A DNA stretch of 64,000 nucleotides, from assembly GCA_905160935.1 (NCBI GenBank), contig CAJHZI010000206.1:876001-940000 (forward strand), given 5' to 3'. The DNA comes from Enchytraeus crypticus. Its lineage: Eukaryota; Annelida; Clitellata; Enchytraeida; Enchytraeidae. The notes beneath the pieces are model-generated. The model was not told the DNA's origin. It did not search any database and was given only the letters and a program-made list of their open reading frames with translations. Below are positions 13,341 to 21,119 of this stretch, one piece after another; position 1 is the first letter of the stretch; every line of letters starts with the position of its first letter. The position numbers were made by a program, and so were the translations under genes.

Positions 13341-15368
13341 TTCTCTCTCTCTCTATCTCTCTCTTTCTCTCTCTATCTCTCTCTCAGTGCACTGCCTACA
13401 CTGAGAGAGACACTGCACTGCGGCAGGTCCATGGTATATAACGCCTCCACTCGTCTCTATCTTCTGTCTTTCTCGTCATGTCCACCTACGAGTTGGTATT
13501 TAAATCTTCTGTAACTTTCCTTTTGATAAACCTTTATTCTTGGGAGAATCTGGTTTATGACGAGATGGGCTATCATCATAGGTGTCTATATATATGTATA
13601 GACATAGGTTTCTATGCCTTCCTCAGTTGATGTTACGTAGTTAATTAATATACCGCAACCATTCTGCCTACAGAGCGCACTGGCACGCATTGATTTATTG
13701 ATTGTGTCATTGATTGATTGATTGTATCATTGATTGATTGATTGTATCATTGATTGATTGATAGTGTCATTGATGGATTGATAGTGTCACTGATTGATTG
13801 ATGGTGTCATTGAATGATTGATTGTGTCACTGATTGATGGTGTCATTGATTGATTGATTGTGTCACTGACTGATTGATTGTATCATTGATTGAGTGATTG
13901 ATGGTGTCATTGATTGATTGATTGTGTCACTGATTGATTGATTGTATCATTGTTTGATTGATTGATTGTGCCACTGATTGATTGATTGTATCATTGTTTG
14001 ATTGATTGATTGTGCCACTGATTGATTGTGTCATTAATTGATGGATGGTGACATTAATTGATTGATGGTGACATTAATTGATTGATTGGTGTCATTGATT
14101 GATTGTGTCACTGATTGATTGCTAGTGTTGTTGTTGTTGTTTGTAGATGACGCAGACTCTACTATGAGCCAGGGAGAATTAGAAGAAGGAGTGGAGAGGA
14201 TTCGTTATATGGTAGCCCTCTACAACTACAATCCTCTCGAACTGTCGCCTAACATGGACGCTGAGGTACTACCCATCTTATGTTATCCTCATCATCATCA
14301 TCATCACCATCATCATCTTCATCATCATCATCATTAATATAGTTGTAGACGGTGGTCAGCTAGATAAGATGTGCATCATCTTCCATGACAGCCGTTGTTC
14401 TAGTTTCTGCAGACTGTTTGATACCCTGTGATTCTTGGAATTTTGTATTTTATTTCTTTTAAATGTTTATTTCTATTTGTATTATTATATAAGTGAGGAA
14501 TCTGATGTTAACCGTAGCTTTTAGCATTCTTACCAGCTTTTTAAACATCATAAAATAATCATATAATCATATTGCCTGTTTTTTATTCAACTTCACAGTC
14601 TTGCACAGAAATTTCACTAGATTTCATGTCACATCTGATGTGCGAGAGTCTTTATGGCGGATTTCTCTGTTAGACCTCGTACTGTTTAGTCTGCATCTAA
14701 GACTACAGAAGCTTTCATCTCAAAACATTTTGTCTTAAAAATGCAATACCACTTCACCTGTAAGCTTAAAACTCTGTTTTCTGGCTTCAGTCAGGGGGAT
14801 TACTTAACGAACCTCTTGCATTGGACAATTGTATTTACACTATTTTTGATCTCTCCTTCAATTTTTACTTACACTTGCTCTACTATATCTGACGGTATGA
14901 TAATAATTCAGATGGTTTACATGTTCTCCACGCGAGAAACCAGACGTAGAAAGCTGATTGATGCCTTGATTGATTGATTGAGTGAGTGAGTGATTGATTT
15001 TGATTGATTGATTGATTGATTGATTAATTGGTTGATTTATTGATTGATTTATTGATTGGTTGATTGGTTGATTCATTGATTGGTTGATTGATTGGTTGGT
15101 TGGTTGGATGATTGGTTGGTTGATTGGTTGGTTGATTGGTTGGTTGATTGATTGATTGATCGATTAGGAGGAGTTAGCATTCAACAAGGGAGATGTGATA
15201 GAGATATATGGGGAGATGGATGAGGATGGTTTCTACTATGGGTCATTGAACGGTAGGCGTGGTCTCGTCCCGTCAAACTTCCTACAGGCGCTGGACACCA
15301 GCCAGCCCTACTCACTGGGCGGCAAGGGCGGGGCTCTGAGGGCTTCAGGGCTCACTGCCGGGCGGTGA
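94..15368 (+). CDS. RIMBP2: RIM-binding protein (RIM-BP) orthologue, 3' part of gene, 11 coding exons
   Basis: Joined exons 94-198, 1113-1163, 3710-3959, 5014-5210, 6521-6596, 6989-7186, 8075-8251, 9062-10938, 12595-12838, 14147-14265 and 15168-15368 give 1164 codons and a stop with consistent phases and GT-AG borders. Domain order is coiled coil, SH3-I (ALYDY-like VYTYDP, then DGFYYGEL and GLVPSNF), one FN3 domain, a long low-complexity linker, SH3-II ([13 protein letters not shown], then GLVPCN) and SH3-III ([11 protein letters not shown], then GLVPSNF). This SH3-FN3-SH3-SH3 order is diagnostic of RIM-BP. The family scaffolds presynaptic active zones, where its SH3 domains bind RIM and voltage-gated calcium channels. 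The start lies upstream of the window. Vertebrates have paralogues RIMBP1 (TSPOAP1), 2 and 3, and an invertebrate gene would be a co-orthologue, so the symbol is approximate. Unusual points are one FN3 instead of three and a stop codon inside a tandem repeat. Confidence 0.93.
697..882. repeat. 25-bp minisatellite, about 7 copies
   Basis: Unit close to TCTACTAATAGAATAAGTAG plus five bases, with a T/G variant in some units. Each unit is partly self-complementary (CTAC...GTAG). Confidence 0.9.
913..998 (-). mobile_element. Family D short interspersed element
   Basis: Reverse complement reads GGTGCTTTGGCGCCT ... GAGGAACCAGACGTTAAATT. The same sequence recurs at 22707-22757 and 33375-33468. Its 3' end carries the GGAAACNGACGTTAA-type motif shared with families A and F. 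Confidence 0.65.
1113..1163 (+). CDS. RIMBP2: RIM-BP exon: short coiled-coil segment
   Basis: A 51-nt exon (17 codons, [17 protein letters not shown]) with phase 0 at both ends. It sits between a TTGTCTATTTTCAG acceptor and a consensus donor GAG|GTAAGC. The heptad pattern continues that of the preceding exon. It is short, but both splice sites and the phase match make it credible. Confidence 0.75.
1164..1989 (+). other. Intron segment without recognised gene
   Basis: Contains a small hairpin near 1280-1302 (TAATCCCTC/GAGGGATTA) and two copies of ATTCGGAAAACAC (about 1450 and 1510). A 126-codon open frame at 1599-1979 is AT-driven and matches nothing I know, so I do not call it a gene. Confidence 0.4.
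1990..3231 (-). mobile_element. Fragmentary copy of a repetitive, probably transposon-borne protein gene
   Basis: Reverse-strand blocks match a repetitive uncharacterised protein family known to me from insect and Hydra genomes. 2953-3231 has [13 protein letters not shown], a zinc-ribbon-like start. 2605-2838 has [14 protein letters not shown] and VTECYFC. About 2480-2598 has [18 protein letters not shown]. 1990-2350 has [30 protein letters not shown] and MLADYCW. The blocks are in family order but in different frames, and the large central part is absent, so this is a decayed, internally deleted copy. I cannot name the element class and saw no terminal repeats. Confidence 0.6.
3232..3709 (+). 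other. AT-rich intron segment
   Basis: Very AT-rich unique sequence between the fragmentary element and the coiled-coil exon. Nothing recognised. Confidence 0.4.
3710..3959 (+). CDS. RIMBP2: RIM-BP exon: end of coiled coil and duplicated linker
   Basis: It starts in a charged helix ([20 protein letters not shown]), then carries two tandem copies of a 21-residue Ser/Gln-rich unit at 3794-3856 and 3857-3919 (63 nt each, key residues [14 protein letters not shown]). Phase is 0 to 1. The donor CAAG|GTTTGAG at 3960 is weak, but it joins in frame to the acceptor before 5014. Confidence 0.78.
4751..4890 (+). mobile_element. Family A2 SINE
   Basis: A diverged relative of family A: TGGCTTGTTGGCAGGTTGTT (box A region), GAGCTCGAATCC (box B-like) and a 3' end GGAAACTGACGTTAAGATT. 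Similar to 27065-27190 and 58898-59000. Confidence 0.65.
4900..4937. repeat. Short near-perfect hairpin
   Basis: Arms of 17 bp (TTAACAGAGATTCTTAC and its complement) around the loop CAAC, with one mismatch. It lies between the A2 SINE and the SH3-I exon, in the intron. Confidence 0.6.
5014..5210 (+). CDS. RIMBP2: RIM-BP exon: first half of SH3-I
   Basis: A helical lead-in ([20 protein letters not shown]) is followed by [17 protein letters not shown] and [18 protein letters not shown]. This is the RT loop and following strands of the first SH3 domain, with the SPND insertion typical of RIM-BP. It ends in phase 0 at GACGAG|GTTTGT. A 45-bp minisatellite begins at the very first intron base. Confidence 0.93.
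5211..5524. repeat. 45-bp minisatellite starting at a splice donor
   Basis: About seven units beginning GTTTG(A/T)TGGTGTG. The first unit starts at the first base of the intron after the SH3-I exon. Confidence 0.88.
5525..6520 (+). repeat. Rest of SH3-I intron with degenerate TGTACTG array
   Basis: 5525-6000 is unique. From about 6040 to 6513 the sequence becomes a degenerate array of TGTATTGTACTG-like units that runs to the acceptor. It is open in several frames (Tyr/Cys/Leu-rich), which I attribute to the repeat. Confidence 0.75.
6521..6596 (+). CDS. RIMBP2: RIM-BP exon: second half of SH3-I
   Basis: Encodes [20 protein letters not shown], the C-terminal strands of an SH3 domain with the conserved G-x-VPSNF end, then IRQLS. 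Phase is 0 to 1, with donor TCAG|GTGACT. The exon directly follows a TGTATTGTACTG-rich degenerate array that reaches to within a few bases of the acceptor. Confidence 0.93.
6721..6862 (+). mobile_element. Family A tRNA-derived SINE
   Basis: Box A-like TGGCGATGTCGG, box B GGTTCAAATCC, then a tRNA-unrelated body and the 3' end AAACTCACGTTAACATTATC. Intronic, same sense as RIM-BP. Confidence 0.85.
6989..7186 (+). CDS. RIMBP2: RIM-BP exon: linker after SH3-I
   Basis: 66 codons, phase 1 to 1, Ser/Asn-rich linker (starts [16 protein letters not shown]). It follows TGTTCTCAG and ends CCTG|GTAACC. The last base of the exon is the first base of a 51-bp tandem repeat whose seven copies each rebuild the same donor in the same phase (see findings). 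In vertebrate RIM-BPs the first FN3 domain would follow; here it does not. Confidence 0.82.
7186..7540. repeat. 51-bp minisatellite carrying repeated splice donors
   Basis: GGTAACC recurs at 7186, 7237, 7288, 7339, 7390, 7441 and 7492, exactly 51 bp apart. Units are stop-free in the RIM-BP frame and encode a 17-residue unit, [17 protein letters not shown]. The last unit is partial. Confidence 0.95.
7670..8072. repeat. TTGA/GATT array abutting a splice acceptor
   Basis: Degenerate (TTGA)n with an interruption at about 7760-7855 that resembles the 3' end of family E (AAACTGG...GGGAAGATGATG). Runs to the acceptor before 8075. Confidence 0.85.
8075..8251 (+). CDS. RIMBP2: RIM-BP exon: first part of FN3 domain
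   Basis: Encodes [12 protein letters not shown], then [19 protein letters not shown] and VAGYNIYAD, a fibronectin type III fold. The SNG...GY.(V/I)YA signature matches the third FN3 of vertebrate RIM-BP. Phase is 1 to 1. The segment SCLLMFI before SSPT is unusually hydrophobic where relatives have a polar GQ(R/K)V turn. Donor is ACAG|GTAGCA; the acceptor CACTTAG directly abuts a TTGA array. Confidence 0.9.
8415..8444. repeat. Short interstitial telomere-like repeat
   Basis: Five CCCTAA-type units, three perfect, in an intron. Matches the TTAGGG telomere repeat common in animals. Confidence 0.75.
8541..8940. repeat. 21-bp minisatellite
   Basis: About 19 units of GATTGATGATTAGATTGGCT plus one base, in the intron between the two FN3 exons. 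Related in composition to the TTGA arrays of other introns of this gene. Confidence 0.88.
9062..10938 (+). CDS. RIMBP2: RIM-BP giant exon: FN3 end, Ser-rich linker, start of SH3-II
   Basis: 1877 nt, phase 1 to 0. It opens with [14 protein letters not shown] and [14 protein letters not shown], completing the FN3 domain. About 560 residues of Ser/Asp/Thr-rich, probably disordered linker follow. An array of about 11 seven-residue units (TDKQSLT type) lies at 9922-10158. The exon ends in [18 protein letters not shown] and [11 protein letters not shown], the first half of SH3-II. GC content is well above the surrounding introns. The reverse strand is also open over the repeat, but only because of its composition. 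Confidence 0.92.
9922..10158 (+). repeat. Coding 21-bp repeat (7-residue units)
   Basis: About 11 in-frame units of (T/A)DKQSLT type within the giant RIM-BP exon. The 21-bp spacing keeps frame. Confidence 0.95.
10984..11165 (+). mobile_element. Family F short interspersed element
   Basis: Near-identical to 60476-60650 and, for the 3' end, 22938-23022. Conserved blocks are CTTCAGCACAT, TGAATCGATTTGTAG and GGAGAAACGGACGTTAAACC, then an (ATT)n tail. Its 3' motif is shared with families A and D. Confidence 0.8.
11166..11720 (+). other. Intron segment without recognised gene
   Basis: AT-rich. The tail at 11240-11320 (GAATTAAACGAATAAATAAA) resembles LINE or SINE 3' ends elsewhere in the window, for example 42520-42571. 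Nothing else recognised. Confidence 0.4.
11721..11999. repeat. 23-bp minisatellite
   Basis: About 11 units of ATCCGAGTATTTATCGGTTA plus three bases, with some shortened units (TCAATTTATCGGTTAAAC). Confidence 0.92.
12092..12378 (+). mobile_element. Family E element
   Basis: Head CCCGTGTTGTGTCCGGGTTG and GACCAACCGG..., then AACGTCAGAAAG, GGTTGGTGAGCGCCTAGGCT and a (GAT)n tail. The head is shared with family C. Other E copies are at 47540-47790, 56326-56515 and 57677-57890. Confidence 0.8.
12595..12838 (+). CDS. RIMBP2: RIM-BP exon: second half of SH3-II and linker
   Basis: Encodes [20 protein letters not shown] and [16 protein letters not shown], then a Ser/Arg-rich linker. Phase is 0 to 1, acceptor CTCATCACAG and consensus donor GGTG|GTAAGA. 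The tail [15 protein letters not shown] matches the conserved post-SH3-II segment of RIM-BPs. A 0.5-kb CT array starts about 12 bp into the next intron. Confidence 0.93.
12850..13384. repeat. (CT)n array, LINE I tail
   Basis: About 530 bp of CTCT with scattered TA and G substitutions. It directly abuts a reverse-oriented LINE I 3' end at 13385, so it is best read as the expanded (GA)n tail of that insertion. Its long Ser/Leu frames are not genes. Confidence 0.88.
13385..13515 (-). mobile_element. LINE I 3' end
   Basis: Reverse complement carries the LINE I terminus: GGAGGCGTTATATACCATGG, ACCTGCC and GGCAGTGCACTG, then (GA)n. Same sequence as 36103-36231, 39973-40085, 41000-41140 and 46860-46935. 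Confidence 0.8.
13684..14123. repeat. TTGATTGA array with GTGTCA
   Basis: Degenerate units of ATTGATTGATTGTGTCACTG type filling most of the 3' half of the intron before the SH3-III exon. Confidence 0.9.
14147..14265 (+). CDS. RIMBP2: RIM-BP exon: first half of SH3-III
   Basis: 119 nt, phase 1 to 0. Encodes an acidic lead-in and [20 protein letters not shown], the start of the third SH3 with the SPNxD insertion shared by RIM-BP SH3-II and SH3-III. Acceptor TTGTTTGTAG, donor GAG|GTACTA. Confidence 0.92.
14284..14337. repeat. (CAT)n microsatellite
   Basis: CATCAT run beginning about 18 bp inside the intron after 14265. Confidence 0.9.
14351..14460. repeat. Repeat shared with 2363-2475
   Basis: About 110 bp beginning GGTGGTCAGCTAGATAAGAT is clearly similar to 2363-2475, which lies at the internal deletion of the fragmentary element at 1990-3231. 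It is either a second fragment of that element or a separate short repeat. Confidence 0.55.
14461..14954 (+). other. Intron segment without recognised gene
   Basis: Unique AT-rich sequence. A 78-codon open frame at 14741 matches nothing known to me. Confidence 0.4.
14955..15166. repeat. TTGA array abutting the last splice acceptor
   Basis: TTGATTGATTGG-type units run to the ATTAG acceptor of the last RIM-BP exon. Confidence 0.9.
15168..15368 (+). CDS. RIMBP2: RIM-BP last coding exon: second half of SH3-III, C-terminus and stop
   Basis: Encodes [38 protein letters not shown] and a short tail ending LTAGR before TGA at 15366-15368. The SH3 is complete. The last dozen codons and the stop fall inside a 48-bp tandem repeat starting at 15332. 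The acceptor ATTAG directly follows a TTGATTGA array. Confidence 0.9.
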   Translation, partial: EELAFNKGDVIEIYGEMDEDGFYYGSLNGRRGLVPSNFLQALDTSQPYSLGGKGGALRASGLTAGR

Positions 15369-15445
15369 TGAGAGGTAGAGGCTCTGAGGGCTTCAGGGCT
15401 CACTGCAGGGCGGTGATGATAGGTAGGGGCTCTGAGGGTTTCGGG
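15332..15445 (+). repeat. 48-bp tandem repeat including the RIM-BP stop codon
   Basis: GGCTCTGAGGG starts at 15332, 15380 and 15428. The first unit encodes the C-terminus and TGATGA; the second repeats it in the same frame. Confidence 0.9.
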
Positions 15446-16049
15446 GCTTAGGTAGGGGCAATGCTACTGGGGTCAGGGGCAGGTAAGGTTTAAAGCCGGA
15501 TTGTGATGGAATTATTGGTCGGCGGTGTAGACGAACATCAATAGTAGAATGTCTGAATAGCGTAGGGGTAACGTCATGAAGATCCTGAAATGATGGAGGG
15601 CATGTTGAAGCGTTTTCTACCATTGATCAACTGTTCGCTATTGATCCACTGGTTGATAGGCTGGGAGCTTCAATAGAGCTGTATAACATACCAGTGGTTC
15701 TACTCGCTGATTGGTTGTTGTGCCTTGAAAGCTGTTTTTAAATTGGCTGTTTTATGGTATTTATTTGCGTGCACAAGCTAATGTGATAGACGCTTATCTA
15801 ATCAGTTATAAACTTATCAGGAGGCTCTTCTGAATGGGTAATTGTTTATACGAATGCCTCTCTGATGTAGACATATCTGGTAGCCTATCTGAACACGTGG
15901 CGCATGGTTGTCTGACTGATTTGTTGTGATGCCGACTCATGAACGCTTGCATAATATTGTTGTTCCTTTCAAAGTACTTTGTTGATTTCAATTTGCATTT
16001 TACTCGGCATATAATTATTTTATCATTTGCTTGTGTCTCGTGTTTCATC
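15446..16049 (+). other. RIM-BP 3' flank
   Basis: Probably 3' untranslated or downstream sequence. 15548-15605 is a fragment of the family B head (AATAGCGTAGGGGTAACGTC). No clear polyadenylation signal can be chosen in this AT-rich flank. Confidence 0.4.
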
Positions 16050-16315
16050 GTGGTGAAACCGTTTATATGGCGTAAGAGGCGACAAAGCAAAAGCTAAGGA
16101 AGTCAATGAGAAACCATCTCGGAAACTCTATATTTTCCTTAGCTATAGGCTACATACGGTATGCACAAGGTTGCCTTTTGTGAAAGGATTAGTTTGTTGC
16201 TCTATGAAGTGCTCTTTATGGAGTTAAGGAGCGTGAAAGCAGACTCGGAATACGAATATCTGCCTTGTACCCGCTACTTATCAGAATAGTGAGAGAGTGA
16301 GAGAGAAATTTTACC
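16050..16315 (+). mobile_element. Family C element
   Basis: GTAAGAGGCGACAAAGCA, TCAATGAGAAACCA, GCTATAGGCTACAT, TGAAAGGATTAG and GCGTGAAAGCAGACT, then a short GA-rich tail. Head partly lost. Confidence 0.7.
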
Positions 16316-17607
16316 AACAGAATCATCGAATATGCCCCAAGATCCAGACGCTCTTAAAATATTATCAAAATTACGTGCAATTCTTTGATATCGCTTTAGA
16401 TCACCGTGACTGATAGTTTTACATCTGGAAGCTATTGGTTATTATTAAGTTTTATTTGATGGAATTCTCGTTAATTATTTGATCTGTAGGCATGTTATTT
16501 GATCTGTAGACATGTATTTATATTTGTTCTTGTTTTTATATGAGCAAATCAAAGTGTTTAAAATTTCAAACGTCGGTTGACTCTTCTTAGTTAACTTTAT
16601 GTAAGCGATCAAAATGTTAGTTAATAGTTCACACGCTAGTTGACTTATATAAGATATATAAGAGAATCTAAGACTCTCATGTATTTCAAACGTTGGTTTG
16701 CTTGCGTCCCTCATTATAAAGTAACGACTATTTTGTGTGTACTCGAGTGCAGATAATTTACTGTGGATGAAGCATTCCGTGCACTGATTACTCGAGTTTA
16801 GCTGCGCTACTTTTAATTATTTGTGCTTAGCTGGAAGAAACATTCTGGAGGAATAGATTGTAGACTGTTAGTTTATTTGGACAAATTCAAAGAGTAAATC
16901 GAAAGTTTTTGTTATAGGATGACAGCAGCATATTGAGGTAGTTTAGCTGTTAATGTAAGCAATCGTTCTGCTGATGTGTTTAGATGGATAGGTAGATATT
17001 TATTTTTCATGAAAATCACAATGACACAGTACACTATGCATAGAACGACGTTGAAAAATTTGAATTTACAAACCCGAAGAAACTGACGCATGCCTACAAA
17101 GGCTACAATTAAATTAAAACCAGCTCACGGTATAAAAATTGCAATTATTCATTTCTAAACTAATGATATATATGAAATTAATATGTGTTATGTGTAATTT
17201 GATTTTATATTTGTGAACCACAAGAGGTGCTCTTTCTCTCAATTTATTGACAACTCAGTTTCTCTGTATTATCAATCTACTTTAATAATTAATAAAAATT
17301 AAATTATTTACAAATTTTTATTAAATTCATTCCTCTAAATGGTACTAAATGTCTTTTTTCTCAACTATAAGTCAAGATTGATCGACTGTTACGTGGATAT
17401 TTACACGTATCTGATGGTTTTGGGGAATATAAAATCACTGATTTGCCCTTGATCGACTTTTCTGTTTACTTGTATATCTGATCATTGCTGAGGAGTTGAG
17501 GCAAAGCAGCAAAAGCAATAGCGTTTTGTATTAGTTGATTGATTCTTTGCGAATAAAAATATATAAGCATCTCTCATGTATGAAACTGAATCTAAATTAG
17601 CAAATTA
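16316..17607. other. Intergenic, nothing recognised
   Basis: Mostly unique AT-rich DNA. 16440-16480 is nearly repeated at 20045-20083 (TTAAGTTTTATTTGATG). No coding signal. Confidence 0.4.
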
Positions 17608-17638
17608 TTTCTATGTGTATATATACATATATACATAC

Positions 17639-17713
<75 letters not shown>

Positions 17714-17714
17714 C
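17608..17714. repeat. (TA)n microsatellite
   Basis: TATATA run with a few TACATA units. Confidence 0.95.
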
Positions 17715-18013
17715 TGTATATATAGCTTCTGAATTAGAATATTTAAGTGTTTTTAATTGTATTGACGCTAAACTGTATTGCAGTGTGATATACTAACCTA
17801 TATTGTCGACCTGATATTTATTTGATATTTAATGTAATTTCATCACAACGGTTTGTTAGTTAAGAATTTTTTAATTAGTGCTTACGCCTTCGAACTACTG
17901 CTGCCTTCGACCTGAGCAATGCTATTTAATCTATTTAATGATGTGCTTTAAATGTGACAGAATTGTTCGCAACTTTGTGTAGACATAGCCTTGCTCAAGT
18001 TTGACAGTCTGCG

Positions 18014-18238
18014 TTATATGTTATGCGAATGCGATGTGTTTAAATATGTGTATGCTGTATGTTATGTGTATAGTTAAGTGTTTAAATATGTGTATGCTGT
18101 ATGTTATGTGTATAGTTAAGTGTTTAAATATGTGTATGCTGTATGTTATGCGTATACGATGTGTTTAAATATGTGTATGCTGTATGTTATGTGAATGTGA
18201 TGTGTTTAAATATGTGTTGGATATGTGTTATGTGTAAG
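18014..18238. repeat. 42-bp minisatellite, about 5 copies
   Basis: Unit starts TGTTTAAATATGTGTATGCT and ends near ATAGTTAAG. Confidence 0.92.
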
Positions 18239-18261
18239 CCATGTATGACACCAATAGAAGA

Positions 18262-19298
18262 GTTCTTTAATAAAGAAACCGACGTAAAAACTGTCGTCAT
18301 TATTATTTAAGGTATTATTTTTTATTAGAAAATTAATGGCGCTGGTAATAATTACTAATAATATTAATATTACGATTATTTTTGCTGTTATAGGATATTA
18401 AGTTCTTTAAAAATTAAATTTGCTAAATATGTAAATGTGTTTTTAATTTTATACGAATCTGTTATATTCTCTACAACGTGTTTTTATTGTACATTGTTCA
18501 TAGAAGTAAGAAAAGATTACAGTATATTGTAGATTGTAGAAGCTTTAGCTAGTATCTGATGGTATCCCTGTTGTGTGAAAGAAGTAGGCATTAAACTTTG
18601 CTGTATTACTGATATTTTAAACTATGGAAACTTTGTACAATTGGTGTGCCTAGACTCTATATAATCAGAGTTTAAAGTGATTTAAAGTTGTGACGGTAGT
18701 TAGTAATAACTGAACGATAATTAATTGACGATATTTTACATTATAATTAATTATTATTGTTAATAATAGCTAAATGAAAGCGGTTCTATTGAAAGCTTTA
18801 AAACATGCAAATCTTGAGATAATTGTCATTTTAACGTATTTAATGTTTTCTCACTAGTATTCGGTACCTTAAGACGGGCAATGCTAATGATCTTTACTCT
18901 TAATGTATCTACACAAAGCGAGTAATGCAATGAACTGTGATGCAGTTATTGAAAAGTTAAAGCTAAACAAATGTAATTATATAAAAAATATAATTTATTG
19001 ATCAAGAAAATTGAAATGAGCACTGCAACCATTATGAAATTAACGAAAAATAAGGGGCTATAACGTTCTTTCTAAAAAGCCTGCATGTGGATTGGAAGAC
19101 AGACATGGTGCGCCCTATCTTGAGTATTAATAGTAATAATATAATAATATTATCAATAATGCTAATAATACTAATTTTATTATTAATAATAGTGTATTCT
19201 CATTGTTTTTACTGTTTTCTTGATTGCAGATGACTAGGTGCCTTACATTTTTATACTTTTATTCTTAACTGTTGTATATCTTACCTGTAACCTCTGAG
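18262..19298. other. Intergenic, AT-rich
   Basis: 18262-18310 resembles a decayed family F/D 3' end (AAGAAACCGACGTAAAAAC). The remainder is unique, very AT-rich and without coding signal. Confidence 0.4.
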
Positions 19299-19746
19299 TT
19301 GTACTAGTGTTGGACTAGTGTTGGACTAGTGTTGTACTAGTGTTGGACTAGTGTTGTACTAGTATTGTACTAGTGTTGTACTAGTGCTGTACTAGTATTG
19401 TACTAGTGTTGGACTAGTGTTGGACTAGTGTTGTACTAGTATTGTACTAGTGTTGTACTAGTGTTGGACTAGTGTTGGACTAGTGTTGGACTAGTGTTGG
19501 ACTAGTGTTTGACTAGTGTTGGACTAGTGTTGGACTAGTGTTGTACTAGTGTTGGACTAGTGTTGTACTAGTATTGTACTAGTGTTGTACTAGTGCTGTA
19601 CTAGTATTGTACTAGTGTTGTACTAGTGCTGTACTAGTGTTGGACTAGTGTTGTACTAGTATTGTACTAGTGTTGTACTAGTGTTGGACTAGTGTTGTAC
19701 TAGTATTGTACTAGTGTTGTACTAGTATTGTACTAGTGTTGGACTA
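19299..19746. repeat. 11-bp minisatellite, about 40 copies
   Basis: Unit ACTAGTGTTGG or ACTAGTGTTGT. Each unit holds the palindrome ACTAGT. Confidence 0.95.
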
Positions 19747-19817
19747 ATTTTCCAGTGTTTTATTTTCATAAACTATTCACTACTACCGGCGTGCTGTGGT
19801 AGAATGAGAACAGGTAA

Positions 19818-19955
19818 ATCTAAAAAGCTAATGTTAACGTCAGTTTCCTCACTCGAAAGCGATGTCAGTGACGGGCGAGCCCAGGATTTGAACCCCGCAC
19901 ATACTGATCCGCGGTCGAATATCTTGCCGACATCGACACTGGCTACAACCAGATT
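19818..19955 (-). mobile_element. Family A SINE
   Basis: Reverse strand: box B GGTTCAAATCC and 3' end GAGGAAACTGACGTTAACAT. Nearly full length. Confidence 0.85.
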
Positions 19956-20857
19956 TAGCGCCTATACGTGTGTAGCCTGTGCAGATGTACGTGTAGATGT
20001 TAGGGTTTACTCCTATGATAATTCTACTCATTGAGGCTTAATGGTTTTTATTAAGTTTTATTTGATGCAATTCTCGTTAATTACGCTGTACTCATAGACA
20101 ATACGCATTAAATCAAAGTAATGCATAATTAAGGCTTGCACTCAGTATCTCATAGAACTTGTAGTGTAGCTATGAGAGTTTGAAGTTACTGCAGGCATGT
20201 CCCACATTGATTCGCTTTCATTGACATTATCAATATTAGGTATACTTAACTTTACAACTTGAGACGATGATCTCGAGCCATGTCTTCCATCACCTCTCAT
20301 CGCATGGTGCGCGGCTGATATGTTCTACTGGTATTTAGATGATAAAGAGTGCCAATATTATATATTATTCTCTGTCGTCTAAGAGCGTCATTATAATCTT
20401 GCATAAATTTGGTTGATACTCGTATACTTGCAGTGATTTATAGTTTAATTCTACATTCTACTCAATATTTGAATGTTAGAGATATCTCTCTAATTGAGTT
20501 TTGCCTGGTAGAATATAGTTGAATCAGTCTATTAGCTCCTCCTCTCTGCACTATTCAACAGAATTAGCCCCTCGCTTTCACTCTGTGACAGCACTAGCTG
20601 GTCCCCGAGCTACCCACTCGACCGATGATACATCGCCCTGCACGGGACTCTAAGAAAGAACTCATCGCTGCGTGGATGAATAATGGGATCTCGTGCTGCG
20701 GCCAAGTTCCGCACAATTCACTTCTTATATATAGCGTAAGAAGTCGAGTTAAGCGACTGATGCCGTGCTGAACTGACGTGGTAACTGACAAAGTCCGGGT
20801 GGGTTTTGAATCCGTGGTGTCCTAGTTACAAAACTGCGTAGTATCAGCATGCTAAAA
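19956..20857. other. Intergenic, nothing recognised
   Basis: Unique sequence apart from the shared block at 20045-20083. 20520-20820 is less AT-rich, but no homology is recognised. Confidence 0.35.
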
Positions 20858-20990
20858 GCTGGTAGAGCTACGGTTAACGTCAGTTTCCTCACTGGAAGGC
20901 GATGTCAGTGACGAGTGAGCCCAGGATTTAACCGCACATACTGATCCGCCGTCGATTATCTTACCGACTTCGCCACTACCTCCAGCAAGT
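20858..20990 (-). mobile_element. Family A SINE
   Basis: Reverse strand copy with a slightly damaged box B. 3' end GGAAACTGACGTTAACCG. Confidence 0.8.
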
Positions 20991-21119
20991 GGCAGGGTCA
21001 ATGTACATATTCGTATCAGTTTGCTATCACGCCTAGTAGTAAGTAGCCTTTGTCAGGGTTTAACGTTACGCTTAGCGAGGTAATTGTGACTGTTGGTCAT
21101 TGTCTTTAATAATAATAAT

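Noticed and set aside
12776-13514. Two overlapping Ser/Leu frames of about 220 codons
   Set aside because: Translation of a (CT)n array in two frames at once; the true RIM-BP exon ends at a consensus donor at 12838.
19299-19746. CRISPR-like regular array (also 23651, 45156, 54486)
   Set aside because: Units are directly adjacent with no unique spacers; eukaryotic minisatellites.
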